Assembly (NCBI RefSeq): GCF_027944005.1
Contig: NZ_AP027204.1
Coordinates: forward strand, 434,001 to 498,000
From: Polynucleobacter sp. SHI8
Lineage (GTDB): Bacteria > Pseudomonadota > Gammaproteobacteria > Burkholderiales > Burkholderiaceae
DNA: 64,000 bases
Direction of reading: 5' to 3'
Below are positions 1 to 8,681 of this stretch, one piece after another (position 1 is the stretch's first letter; every line of letters starts with the position of its first letter). Under the pieces are notes generated by a model. It was not told where the DNA came from. It worked only from the letters and a program-made list of their open reading frames with translations, and did not search any database. The position numbers were made by a program, and so were the translations under genes.

Positions 1-218
1 GTAACAAGGCAATTTTGTATGAAATGTCTGATGCCGTTCCTGGTTCACGAGTCTTAGCTGATGTGATTGGATATGAATCCATGTCGATTGGGATCCCGAA
101 GGAACGAGCTGCGGCAATACCAAAGATAAATGAGTGGATTGACGGGGCAATGCAGCAAGGGCAAATCAATGACATGGTTAAAAATTCAGGTCTCAGAGAG
201 ATTTCGCTAACGAAGTGA
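1..218 (+). CDS. C-terminal part of a family-3 (amino-acid type) periplasmic solute-binding protein
   Basis: The reading frame is open from base 3 at the window edge and ends at 216-218, so only about 71 residues of the C-terminus are present. The visible segment GIPKERAAAIPKINEW followed by a helix and NSGLRE resembles the last lobe of SBP_bac_3 proteins, which usually end with a helix of the type FIEEAKASG..AIxRAGLRG. It would deliver an amino-acid-like or small organic solute to an ABC importer. No permease or ATPase follows it here, so partners, if any, lie upstream of the window. The TTG at base 15 is an internal codon, not a credible start. Family call is moderately secure; substrate unknown. 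Confidence 0.65.
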   Translation, partial: NKAILYEMSDAVPGSRVLADVIGYESMSIGIPKERAAAIPKINEWIDGAMQQGQINDMVKNSGLREISLTK

Positions 219-303
219 TTCTTTTGGCTAATGTACTAAATTCACCTAGCTTGTAATATACTTTCGTATAAATCAAATAAAAATCGTATTAAAGGAGACT
301 TGT

Positions 304-1368
304 ATGAAGCAAATTAATGTTGCTGTTATTGGAACCGGTTGGTGTGGCGGTATTCGTGCTGAAACAGCCCACAGAAACCCATTAGTTAAAAACCTCTATA
401 TTGCTGAAACGAACGAAATTCGTCTCAAAGAGATGACAGATAAAGTCAAGCCTGTGGTTGCGACGACAGATTATCGTGAATTACTCAAAATAGCTGAAAT
501 CGATGCCGTCATGATCTCAGCAACACCAGAAACAACCCATTTCCCGATTGCGAAAGAATCTTTGTTAGCTGGTAAACATGTGTTCTTAGAAAAACCGATT
601 GCGATTGCCCTAGAGGAAGCTGATGAGCTAATTGCCATTGCAAAGCAAAAAAACCTTAAATTCACTATCGGTTATTCACAACGTTTTAATCCAAAATATG
701 CTTATGTCAAAAAATCAATCAACGATGGCACGATTGGTCGTCCCGTCAGTATTTTAGTAAGCCGCCATATCACGCGAAGTCTTGGTAAGAAAATTAGTGG
801 GCGAGTGAAGTTATCTCCTGCAGCCATGGAATCGACGCATGATTTAGATTTTGTATTTTGGTGTTTAGAGCCAGCAAAACCAGTAAAAGTGTATTCACAA
901 GTGAACTATGGTGCTATGCGTGAATCGACTGGTGGAGATATTCCAGATACACAGTGGATCATGGTCACGATGGACAATGGCTTGTCATTTGTCGTTGGTG
1001 GAGGTTGGAGTTTGCCCCCAGGATATCCTAATTTCTCATCTACTTGGATTGAGTTCATTGGAAGTGAAGGTGCACTTTTAGTTGATGATAGTCATAAAGA
1101 TGTTGTTTTGAATACCATGAAAAATGGTATGCAACTTCCAATGTCGACAATGCCTGGTGAACAGGTTGATCACGTTTACGCAGGACCTATGGCATATGAA
1201 ACGATTCACTTCCTTGAGGCGGTTGCATTAGATCGCGACGTATTAGTGACAGGTGAGCAAGCTCGTCAAGTGATGGAAGTGTATATGGCTGCAGATATCT
1301 CTGCAGAAACTGGTGAACCAGTATATTTACCGATTTCTCAAGAAAAACTTCGTGCGGTGAATGGATAA
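304..1368 (+). CDS. Gfo/Idh/MocA family NAD(P)-dependent oxidoreductase
   Basis: A 354-residue dehydrogenase of the Gfo/Idh/MocA family, which oxidises or reduces hydroxyl groups of sugars, inositols and related polyols. The Rossmann motif GTGWCGG is at residues 10-16, the catalytic-lysine motif EKPIA is near residue 97, and a THDLD motif near residue 180 matches the C-terminal-domain His/Asp region. The start is an ATG with AAAGGAGA about 6 bases upstream. The next gene begins 3 bases after its stop and encodes a second member of the family, so the two form a translationally close pair. Cytoplasmic, with no signal peptide. The pair sits upstream of Bug and CoA-transferase genes, suggesting catabolism of an imported polyol or carbohydrate acid. 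Exact substrate unknown. Confidence 0.9.
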   Translation: MKQINVAVIGTGWCGGIRAETAHRNPLVKNLYIAETNEIRLKEMTDKVKPVVATTDYRELLKIAEIDAVMISATPETTHFPIAKESLLAGKHVFLEKPIAIALEEADELIAIAKQKNLKFTIGYSQRFNPKYAYVKKSINDGTIGRPVSILVSRHITRSLGKKISGRVKLSPAAMESTHDLDFVFWCLEPAKPVKVYSQVNYGAMRESTGGDIPDTQWIMVTMDNGLSFVVGGGWSLPPGYPNFSSTWIEFIGSEGALLVDDSHKDVVLNTMKNGMQLPMSTMPGEQVDHVYAGPMAYETIHFLEAVALDRDVLVTGEQARQVMEVYMAADISAETGEPVYLPISQEKLRAVNG

Positions 1369-1371
1369 ACC

Positions 1372-2487
1372 ATGCGGGATCGTCAAGCAAAAAATCTTGG
1401 GTTAGCAATTGTTGGCGCAGGAAGAGTAGGATTATTTCGTGGTGAAGTAGCTGCCCGTCATCCCCAAGTTGGGTGGATTGGAATTGCGGAAAAAAATCCT
1501 GAGCGAGCCAAACTAGTTGCAGAAAAATTAAAGGCTGATTTTGTTACGGACAGCTATGAAGAATTACTTAGCCGTCCTGAAGTAAATGCTGCCATTATTT
1601 CTACAGATGAGCATCTTCACGTAGACCCAATCATGAAAGCAGTTGAACATGGTATACCCATGTTGATCGAGAAGCCATTGGCAACAGAATTAGCCGATTC
1701 AGCAAAAGTACTTGCTGCAATCGAGTCAGCTGGAATTGATGCGGTCGTTGGTTATACCCAGCGCTTTAGAAGACGTTGGCTAGCTGCCAAAGAAAAAGTT
1801 TCTGCTGGACAATTAGGTGATATCACGCTGGTAACATCGCGTGCGTTCATGAATCGTTTAGTTGCGATCGATAATTACAAGCGCACAACCCATCCAGAGC
1901 GTATTTCACCGATGGTTATTTCAGGGACACATGCACTTGATATCGTGATGTGGATGATGCAAGGTAAGACACCTGTTGAGGTCTATGCACGCGCAATTGA
2001 TAAGGCATTAGGTCCAGAGTACAAAGGAATTGATGCCACCAGCGGTGTAGTCACTTTTTCTGATGGAACAATTTACCAAGCGACGATTTCATGGGCATTG
2101 CCGGTAGTGTGGCCGGGTGCCGTCTATAGCTTAGATGTGGGTATTGTTGGAACTGAAGGAGTGCTAACGATTGACGATACGCATCGCGATATCGTTTTAG
2201 CAACCTCCAAGTTCCAGGGCGAGGGTTATGCTCCAGATGCTACAAGACGTGTTGACTTTATGGGCAGTTATCCCCCGGGAGATATGGCCTTAGGCGAACT
2301 TCGGGGCCCGATGCGTGAAGAGACGGACTCTTGGTTAAATCGCGTTTCTTTAGGACTGCCAACACCTGCTGCAACTGTAGCTGATGCCCATAAGAATTTA
2401 ATGATGACTAAAGCCTTTGATCTATCTGCTAGATTAAAACGCCCAGTAGCATTACCGATTGATGCAAAAGACGATATCTATTCCTAA
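1372..2487 (+). CDS. Gfo/Idh/MocA family oxidoreductase, second of a tandem pair
   Basis: A 371-residue Gfo/Idh/MocA dehydrogenase. GAGRVGLFRGE (from about residue 16) is the dinucleotide-binding loop, EKPLA near residue 103 carries the catalytic lysine, and GTHALDIVMW near residue 183 matches the His-Asp region of the family. It starts 3 bases after the previous stop, with no separate promoter space, so it is cotranscribed and probably coupled. The two copies share the same folds and similar C-terminal segments (for example EGxLxxDDxHxDxVL), which suggests they arose by duplication and may act on successive or heteromeric steps. Substrate unknown. Confidence 0.9.
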   Translation: MRDRQAKNLGLAIVGAGRVGLFRGEVAARHPQVGWIGIAEKNPERAKLVAEKLKADFVTDSYEELLSRPEVNAAIISTDEHLHVDPIMKAVEHGIPMLIEKPLATELADSAKVLAAIESAGIDAVVGYTQRFRRRWLAAKEKVSAGQLGDITLVTSRAFMNRLVAIDNYKRTTHPERISPMVISGTHALDIVMWMMQGKTPVEVYARAIDKALGPEYKGIDATSGVVTFSDGTIYQATISWALPVVWPGAVYSLDVGIVGTEGVLTIDDTHRDIVLATSKFQGEGYAPDATRRVDFMGSYPPGDMALGELRGPMREETDSWLNRVSLGLPTPAATVADAHKNLMMTKAFDLSARLKRPVALPIDAKDDIYS

Positions 2488-2534
2488 ATCATTTATTTAA
2501 AAAGACAGTATTCAATAACACTGGAGATCAACAC

Positions 2535-3506
2535 ATGAGACGTTTTTTACAACTGATCACAATCGCATTTGCGGCTAATTGTTTGATAGCAAATGCTCAG
2601 GATGCAAATTATCCGAATCGACCTATTACTTGGATCGTACCGATGGGAGCAGGCGGAACTTCTGATGTGTTTGCCAGGACCATCCAGCCTTTTATGGCAA
2701 ATTATCTTGGTCAGCCGATGATTGTTGATAATAAGTCCGGAGCTAATGGAGTTTTAGGAGAAGAGTTAGGATTTAATGCTAAGCCAGATGGCTATACGCT
2801 CATTTTTTCTTCAGCCTCTGTTGCAGCAAATCCATTTTTACGTAAAACCAATTATGACCCGAGAAAATTTGTACCCGTTATTTATTTAGGTAACGTTTAT
2901 TTGATCTTGTTGGCAAATTCTGATGTCAAGGCTAAAAATTTAAAAGAGTTTGTTGAGTTGGTGAAAACCAAGCCAGCAGGAACTGTTAATTATTCCTCAT
3001 GGGGTGTTGGTGGTATGGGGCATTTAGCGACAGAGTTATTAAATATTGAAGCCAAGATTAACTTAACCCATATTCCGTACAAGTCATCACCAGAGGCTGT
3101 TACTGCAGCCATTTCTGGGCAAACTCAAGTAACTTTCCAAACCACATCGCTGGCGATTCCGCAAATCAAAGCAGGCCGTTTGCACCCTTTAGCGGTTGCG
3201 GCGCCTAATCGTTTACCAGATGCACCAGATATTCCTACAGTAGGAGAAATGGGTTACCCTGGCATTAAAATTGACACATGGTTTGGTATTTTTCTTCCGC
3301 CCAATACACCAAGACCTATTGTTGAGCGCTTAAATAAAGCCTTTCAAGCTGCAATCAACGATCCTGAGAATAAAGCAAAATTGGAAGCCAAAGGAATTTA
3401 TCCTAAAGGTGGAACTCCAGAAGACTTCCAAAGTTATTTCCAATCCGAGATGAGAAAATTTAACCGCATTGTGACTGAAGCAAAAATTGAACCGGAAACA
3501 AAGTAG
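2535..3506 (+). CDS. Bug/TctC-family periplasmic solute-binding protein
   Basis: A 323-residue Bug-family (tripartite tricarboxylate transporter type) binding protein. Residues 1-21 form a Sec signal peptide ending in ANA, giving a mature start at QDANYP. Family hallmarks are YPNRPITWIVPMGAGGTSD (the ligand-loop region), AKPDGYT, and HIPYKSSPEAV in the second lobe. Bug proteins bind small carboxylates and hand them to a TctAB permease, but none is encoded here. It is preceded by CTGGAGA and lies 47 bases after the oxidoreductase pair, in the same direction, so it probably belongs to that operon. The ligand cannot be predicted. Confidence 0.93.
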   Translation: MRRFLQLITIAFAANCLIANAQDANYPNRPITWIVPMGAGGTSDVFARTIQPFMANYLGQPMIVDNKSGANGVLGEELGFNAKPDGYTLIFSSASVAANPFLRKTNYDPRKFVPVIYLGNVYLILLANSDVKAKNLKEFVELVKTKPAGTVNYSSWGVGGMGHLATELLNIEAKINLTHIPYKSSPEAVTAAISGQTQVTFQTTSLAIPQIKAGRLHPLAVAAPNRLPDAPDIPTVGEMGYPGIKIDTWFGIFLPPNTPRPIVERLNKAFQAAINDPENKAKLEAKGIYPKGGTPEDFQSYFQSEMRKFNRIVTEAKIEPETK

Positions 3507-3535
3507 TTGTTACGTATGAACAATTGATTAAAAGG

Positions 3536-4492
3536 ATGTCCACATCATCTAAAGCCCGTTGGAGTGGTTTTCAATATCATTACCAACCAGAAAAGAGCCA
3601 TGTACATCCTTTTTTAGTTGATTTATGGAAGACAGTTGAGCTTCAAACTGATGGCTTAGTACAGATTGAAGTTTGTGCTAACAATGGTGGTTTAAAACAT
3701 TCCCATCTCGAGATCGTCCAAGATCTGATCGAGGGTAAGATTCAGTTTTATGCTTTGATGGGAAGTATTTTGGGGCCTATTGCCCCAGTAATGAATATAC
3801 AAAGTTTGCCCTTTATCTTTGGTACCAACGATGACGTCTATGACGCTATGGACGGTGAGATTGGCGAATATTTAAAACAAGAGCTGATACCCCATGGCAT
3901 TTATTTATTTCCTCATGGCTTGATGGAAAATGGCTTTCGACACATCGTGTGTTCAGATAAGCCTATTTACAAAGCATCAGATTTAGCCGGTGTTTCGATA
4001 CGAATTCCTGAAGGAAAAGTATTTGAAGATACTTTTAAATCCTTAGGCGCAAATCCAGTTCCGTTGTTTGTTCTCGAGTTATATGACGCATTAAAAACAG
4101 GAAAAGTAACCGCGCAAGAAAACCCTTTAGCCATATTAGATTCTTTAAAACTTTATGAAGTGACAACTTATGTTTCGAAGACAGCGCACATGTGGTCAGG
4201 ATTTAATTTAATTGGGAATCTGCCCTTTTGGCAAAGTATGCCTAGGGATATTCAAGAAATTATTCAAAGTAACATGACACATTATGTGGCAAAGCAACGC
4301 CAGTATACGATTGCACTCAATGCACAATTAGAGCAAGATTTAATCTCTAAAGGAATGATTTTTAATCAAGCGGATACCCAAACATTTAGAGCTTGTTTAA
4401 AAGGTGATTTTTATTCAGGATGGAAGCAGCAATTAGGCCCGCAGTTATGGAGTTTATTAGAGCAACGATTTGGGAAATTAGTGAGCGACTAG
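3536..4492 (+). CDS. TRAP-type (DctP-like) solute-binding domain protein without a signal peptide
   Basis: About 318 residues resembling the mature part of DctP/TRAP substrate-binding proteins. Seen features: HPFLVDLWKTVELQTDGLVQ (opening helix), LPFIF in the first lobe, the KPIYKASDLAGVSIRIPEG segment typical of the DctP core, and NPLAILDSLKLYEV in place of the usual QENP motif region (QENP is present just before). No hydrophobic N-terminal leader is encoded in this frame, and only 29 bases separate the start from the Bug gene, so the protein as encoded would stay in the cytoplasm. The start is uncertain: ATG 3536, or TTG 3524, which lies in a three-codon ATG mini-ORF (3516-3527). No TRAP membrane subunits are present. 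Confidence 0.7.
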   Translation: MSTSSKARWSGFQYHYQPEKSHVHPFLVDLWKTVELQTDGLVQIEVCANNGGLKHSHLEIVQDLIEGKIQFYALMGSILGPIAPVMNIQSLPFIFGTNDDVYDAMDGEIGEYLKQELIPHGIYLFPHGLMENGFRHIVCSDKPIYKASDLAGVSIRIPEGKVFEDTFKSLGANPVPLFVLELYDALKTGKVTAQENPLAILDSLKLYEVTTYVSKTAHMWSGFNLIGNLPFWQSMPRDIQEIIQSNMTHYVAKQRQYTIALNAQLEQDLISKGMIFNQADTQTFRACLKGDFYSGWKQQLGPQLWSLLEQRFGKLVSD

Positions 4493-4549
4493 CCTGTTCT
4501 AAAGAATAGTTATAGAATTAACAATACAAAAAATAATTAGGAGATATTA

Positions 4550-5518
4550 ATGAAATTTATGAAGCTTTTGGCAATATTATTTTGCGCTTTCATCACCAGT
4601 TCATCATTTGCTGAGGATCCATATCCAAATAGACCAATTAATCTTATTGTGCCTAATCCTCCAGGAGGATCGTCTGACGCTAATGCAAGAGTTCTTAGTG
4701 AGCTTTTACAAAAGCAATTGAAGCAACCTTTGGTAGTTACATTTAAGCCTGGAGTTGGCGGGCAGATTGGCAATTCATTTGTAGCAAAGTCAAAGCCAGA
4801 CGGTTACAACATTTTGATGGGGCTATCTTCCATCATGGTCTCACCAGATGCTGAACGAGTTCAAGGTAAGACTTCGCTCTATGAAGTGGATCAGTTAGTT
4901 CCTGTGGCAATGATTTCTAATGACCCGATGGTCATGCTCGTTAATGCTAGTTCGCCATGGAAAACATTATCTGATGTAGTAAAGGCTGCCAAAGAAAAAC
5001 CCAATACGATTAATTACTCATCCTCAGGTAATTTTGGCCCGATTCATTTATCAGTTGTGATGTTTGAGCATGCCGCAGGCATCAAATTAACACAGGTTCC
5101 ATTTGGTGGTGGTGGACCGTCTATGATGGCATTACTAGGTAGTCAAGTAGAGATTACGACAGCTATTCCATCGGTCGCTATTCCACAAATACAATCAGGA
5201 AAAGTGCGTGCAATAGCTGTTTCTGGGCCAAAAAGAATTAAGCAATTACCGAATATCCCTACCTATCGTGAATCTGGATATGACGCTGAGTTTAATATTT
5301 GGAATGGAGTCTTTGTGCCTCAAGGTACACCAGAGCCAATTATTAAGACATTACGCGACGCGGTACGTGAAGCAGCGAACTCTGGTGAGATGGAAACTGC
5401 GATGACACAAAGAGGTATGATTTATGAATATCTTGATATGGCAGAGTTCAGAAAATTTGCCAAAGAAGATGGTGATCGCATGGTCAATGCCGTTAAAAAA
5501 ATCGGCAAATTGAATTAA
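4550..5518 (+). CDS. Bug/TctC-family periplasmic solute-binding protein
   Basis: A 322-residue Bug protein with a Sec signal peptide of about 21 residues (hydrophobic LLAILFCAFI, cleavage after SFA, mature start EDPYPNRPI). The ligand-loop region is VPNPPGGSSDANAR, and the family landmarks SKPDGYN and VPFGGGGPSMMALLG are present. A TAGGAGA Shine-Dalgarno lies 6-7 bases before the ATG. The gene is followed 10 bases later by a CaiB/BaiF CoA-transferase, so the carboxylate it captures may be the acid activated by that enzyme. This is inferred from proximity only. Confidence 0.93.
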   Translation: MKFMKLLAILFCAFITSSSFAEDPYPNRPINLIVPNPPGGSSDANARVLSELLQKQLKQPLVVTFKPGVGGQIGNSFVAKSKPDGYNILMGLSSIMVSPDAERVQGKTSLYEVDQLVPVAMISNDPMVMLVNASSPWKTLSDVVKAAKEKPNTINYSSSGNFGPIHLSVVMFEHAAGIKLTQVPFGGGGPSMMALLGSQVEITTAIPSVAIPQIQSGKVRAIAVSGPKRIKQLPNIPTYRESGYDAEFNIWNGVFVPQGTPEPIIKTLRDAVREAANSGEMETAMTQRGMIYEYLDMAEFRKFAKEDGDRMVNAVKKIGKLN

Positions 5519-5528
5519 GTCAATTAAG

Positions 5529-6710
5529 ATGGCAAAAATTGAAGCTTCTAAGGCCCTATCCCATCTTCGGGTCTTAGATCTAACTAGGGTTCGTGCGGGT
5601 CCAGTATGCGTTCGACATTTGGCGGATTTTGGTGCAGATGTCATCAAAATTGAAAACGTCAGTGAAGAGTCTTATGCAGGACCAAGAGAAGGACCAGATT
5701 TTCAAAATCTCCATCGTAATAAACGGTCGATGACTTTAAACCTGAAGTCTGATGACGGACTTGAGGTATTCAAGCAATTAGTTAAAACAGCAGATGTGAT
5801 TGTTGAGAATTATCGACCTGACGTGAAGTTTCGGTTAGGGATTGATTATGAATCCATGAAAATAATTAATCCGCGTATTATTTATGCGAGTATCTCTGGA
5901 TTTGGTCAAGATGGACCCTACGTGAACCGTCCTGGATTTGATCAAATCACCCAGGGCATGTCAGGACTCATGTCGGTTACTGGAACTCCAGGAGAGGGGC
6001 CAATGCGTGTTGGCGGAGCTGTTACTGACGTTGCTGCTGGCTTATTAGCTGCGATGGGCATATTAACTGCTCTCGTCGAACGAGATCAGAGTGGCGAAGG
6101 TCAGTGGGTTCAATCGAATTTATTACAAGCAGGACTTACATTATTAGATTTTCAGGCGGCACGTTACACCATGAAAGGTGAAGTCGCTAAACAAGTAGGT
6201 AATGATCATCCGACATTTATGCCGACGTCCGCCTATCCCACTGCAGATGGTTACATGAATGTTGCGGCCACGGGTATGGGCGTATGGGAAAAATTTGCTG
6301 CGGCACTTGGTCGTGATGATTTACTCAATGATGAAGAATTTAAAATAGCAAAAGGACGCTCTGATGGCCGCGCTCGTCTGAATGCTGAAATCAGTCGCAC
6401 ACTCAGAACACGTTCAACGGCCCAATGGGTTGATCATTTATTGGCACATGGAGTCCCTTGTGGTCCCATCTATAACATGGATCAAGTATTTGCAGATCCA
6501 CAAGTACAACACATCGAAGCATCTGCAAAGGTAACTCACCCTACTTTAGGAGAGCTTACTCTTTTAAACCAAAGCATTGGTTTATCGAGAACACCGGCCT
6601 CTTTAAAAACCAGTACGCCAATGAAAGGCGAACATACTGAAGAAGTATTGACAGAACTAGGCTTTACTGCAGAAAAAATTGCTGCACTAAAACAGGTTGG
6701 CAGCATTTAA
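5529..6710 (+). CDS. CaiB/BaiF (family III) CoA-transferase
   Basis: A 393-residue class III CoA-transferase, which moves CoA from an acyl-CoA donor to a carboxylic acid through an aspartyl-CoA anhydride. The N-terminus LRVLDLTRVRAGPVC and IENYRPDV match the family start and CoA-binding part, RPGFDQITQGMSG is the characteristic central motif, and Asp167 in GGAVTDVAAG sits at the position of the catalytic Asp169 of formyl-CoA transferase. Length is normal. It lies 10 bases after a Bug gene, and its TAA overlaps the ATG of the next Bug gene (TAATG), so the three are translationally coupled. It probably activates an imported carboxylate for degradation; the acid is unknown. Confidence 0.92.
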   Translation: MAKIEASKALSHLRVLDLTRVRAGPVCVRHLADFGADVIKIENVSEESYAGPREGPDFQNLHRNKRSMTLNLKSDDGLEVFKQLVKTADVIVENYRPDVKFRLGIDYESMKIINPRIIYASISGFGQDGPYVNRPGFDQITQGMSGLMSVTGTPGEGPMRVGGAVTDVAAGLLAAMGILTALVERDQSGEGQWVQSNLLQAGLTLLDFQAARYTMKGEVAKQVGNDHPTFMPTSAYPTADGYMNVAATGMGVWEKFAAALGRDDLLNDEEFKIAKGRSDGRARLNAEISRTLRTRSTAQWVDHLLAHGVPCGPIYNMDQVFADPQVQHIEASAKVTHPTLGELTLLNQSIGLSRTPASLKTSTPMKGEHTEEVLTELGFTAEKIAALKQVGSI

Positions 6711-7705
6711 TGAATATTCTGTTTCGGCAAGTATGGAATTTTCGACTTGAATGTTTGCTTTTGATTACCTTGTGTGTTTTAGGTATACATTCAAGCATTG
6801 CACAAACTAATTTCCCTGATCGTCCAATTCGGTTAGTGGTGGGGTACCCCCCCGGCGGTGCTGCCGATTTTGTGGCACGCGTTACCGCAGATCAGTTAAG
6901 TAAAGAGCTTGGAGTGTCTGTTGTTGTAGAAAATAAACCAGGGGCAGGTGGTGCAATTGCGGCAGACTTAACAGCAAAATCAACCCCAGATGGTTATACG
7001 ATTTCGATGTCAGGACCGCATGCACAAATTCGTGCACTCTATCCAAAGATGGCTTTAGATGTTGAAAAAGACTTTATACCAATCAGCAATTTAGCCACAG
7101 GTGCAATGATTATTTGTACAAACCCACAAGCACCTTATAAAAATCTCAAAGAACTGATCCAGTTTGCAAAAGCCAATCCAGACAAAATCTTCAATGCATC
7201 CTCTGGCAATGGATCGACCCCGCATATTGCATCTGCACTTTTTAGTAATATTGCACAAGTTAAATTTTCGACGATTCAATTTAAAGGGGGTGGTCCTGCA
7301 GCAGTTTCGACCATTGCCGGCGATACTCAGTTGATGTTTGCTACACCACCAACCGTGATGGGATTTATTAAGAATGGATCCCTAAAAGCAATTGCATTGA
7401 CATCTGCTAAATCATCCCCTGCAATCCCAGGTATTTCTGGAGCAGAAGAAGCAGGACTGGCAGGATATAACTCTACTTTCTCGTATGGACTTTATGCGCC
7501 GATTGGGACACCCAATGCGATTATTCAGAAAATATTTCAAGCAACACAAAAGGGGATGACTGGAGTTGCTACGAAGGATCGATTGGCTTCTCAGGGAATG
7601 GACTTAACCATTTCTAAAAGTCCTGAGCAATTTATGAGCCAATTAAAAGCAGAAGCGCCAGCACTCATGGAAGCGGTAAAAGTATCTGGCGCTAAATTAG
7701 AGTAA
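6710..7705 (+). CDS. Bug/TctC-family periplasmic solute-binding protein, coupled to the CoA-transferase
   Basis: A 331-residue Bug protein. The leader is unusually long (about 31 residues: a polar stretch, then LLLITLCVLGIHSSIAQ) before the mature start TNFPDRPIRLVV. VGYPPGGAADFVAR, STPDGYT and FKGGGPAAVSTIAG are family landmarks. The start codon shares one base with the CoA-transferase stop, which indicates translational coupling. This is the last gene of the first rightward run. The next gene is convergent, with only 12 bases between stops. Confidence 0.93.
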   Translation: MNILFRQVWNFRLECLLLITLCVLGIHSSIAQTNFPDRPIRLVVGYPPGGAADFVARVTADQLSKELGVSVVVENKPGAGGAIAADLTAKSTPDGYTISMSGPHAQIRALYPKMALDVEKDFIPISNLATGAMIICTNPQAPYKNLKELIQFAKANPDKIFNASSGNGSTPHIASALFSNIAQVKFSTIQFKGGGPAAVSTIAGDTQLMFATPPTVMGFIKNGSLKAIALTSAKSSPAIPGISGAEEAGLAGYNSTFSYGLYAPIGTPNAIIQKIFQATQKGMTGVATKDRLASQGMDLTISKSPEQFMSQLKAEAPALMEAVKVSGAKLE

Positions 7706-7717
7706 ACATTCAGGCGC

Positions 7718-8677
7718 TTACTCAGCTTGAATGTTTAATGATTTCAGACGATTGGCATATTTCAAGACCTCAGCATCGGTGAAGGTTTTGAATTGTTCTG
7801 GCGAGTCAGCGACGGGATCTAAACCAATTTGAATGATGCTATCAGCTACAGATTTTTTATCATATGCCTGACGAACTAGTTGTTGGATTTTCAAGACGGT
7901 TTCCTTGGGTGTTCCTGCCGTAGTAAATAAACCAAACCACCCACCGTCAATTTCAAAATTCGGAAAACCTTGCTCAGCAACCGTAGGCACTTCCGGAAAT
8001 AAAGTAGAGCGCTTTAAACCTGTAAAGCCAATCGCTTTTAATCGCCCATCTTTGATAAATGGTAATACGGAGGATGGGGTGGTGATGAGGACTTGGATTT
8101 GTTCCCCAATTAATGCTGTTGTCGCTGGACCCGCACCCTTATAAGGGATATGAACCATGTTAAGACCCATGCGTTGATTGAATAATGCACTCGATATGTG
8201 CAGATGATTACCATTACCAGGACTTCCGTAGGAGACCTTATTCTCTGGATTCTTTGCGTACGTTAAAAATTCGTTAATATTTTTAATTGGCGATTTTGCA
8301 TTTATGACAATGAGAAGTGCTTCCACATTACCTAGATTCGTTACCGGAATTAAATCTTTCTTTAAATCATAGTTGAGCTTTTTGTAATAACTTGGATTAA
8401 CTGTAATGGATGTTGAAGTTACTAAAAGCGTGTAACCATCAGGTTTTGCTTTTGCGACAAGGTCAGCACCAATCATACCGTTCGCACCAGGATGATTTTC
8501 TACATAAAAGGATTGACCGGCTAGACTAGTTAACTGTGGAGCTAAGATTCTCGCAATGGAGTCAGGAGTGCCAGTCTCAAAAGGAACTACCATTTTGACC
8601 GTTTTATTGGGATAACTTTGTGACAGGGCAAGTTGGGAAATCAGTCCAAAAAATAACAAGCCAAATATTTTCAGCAT
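7718..8677 (-). CDS. Bug/TctC-family periplasmic solute-binding protein with an atypical ligand loop
   Basis: A 319-residue Bug protein. The open frame extends upstream to 8758, but the ATG at 8677 is the proper start. GAGGAG lies 6 bases upstream of it, and it immediately precedes a Sec leader (LKIFGLLFFGLISQLALSQ) with mature start SYPNKTVKMV. The upstream extension overlaps the VOC gene. The usual P-x-GG-x-x-D loop reads VPFETGTPDSIAR here, without the glycine pair, so ligand contacts probably differ from those of its paralogues. AKPDGYT and HIPYKGAGPATTALIG are intact. It is cotranscribed with the VOC gene, 4 bases away. Confidence 0.92.
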   Translation of the reverse strand: MLKIFGLLFFGLISQLALSQSYPNKTVKMVVPFETGTPDSIARILAPQLTSLAGQSFYVENHPGANGMIGADLVAKAKPDGYTLLVTSTSITVNPSYYKKLNYDLKKDLIPVTNLGNVEALLIVINAKSPIKNINEFLTYAKNPENKVSYGSPGNGNHLHISSALFNQRMGLNMVHIPYKGAGPATTALIGEQIQVLITTPSSVLPFIKDGRLKAIGFTGLKRSTLFPEVPTVAEQGFPNFEIDGGWFGLFTTAGTPKETVLKIQQLVRQAYDKKSVADSIIQIGLDPVADSPEQFKTFTDAEVLKYANRLKSLNIQAE

Positions 8678-8681
8678 CGTT

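Noticed and set aside
257..270. Palindrome TATAC-TTTC-GTATA upstream of the first Gfo/Idh gene as promoter or operator
   Set aside because: TATACT could be a -10 box, but no -35 hexamer is correctly spaced, and a 5-bp AT-rich palindrome is common by chance in this DNA.
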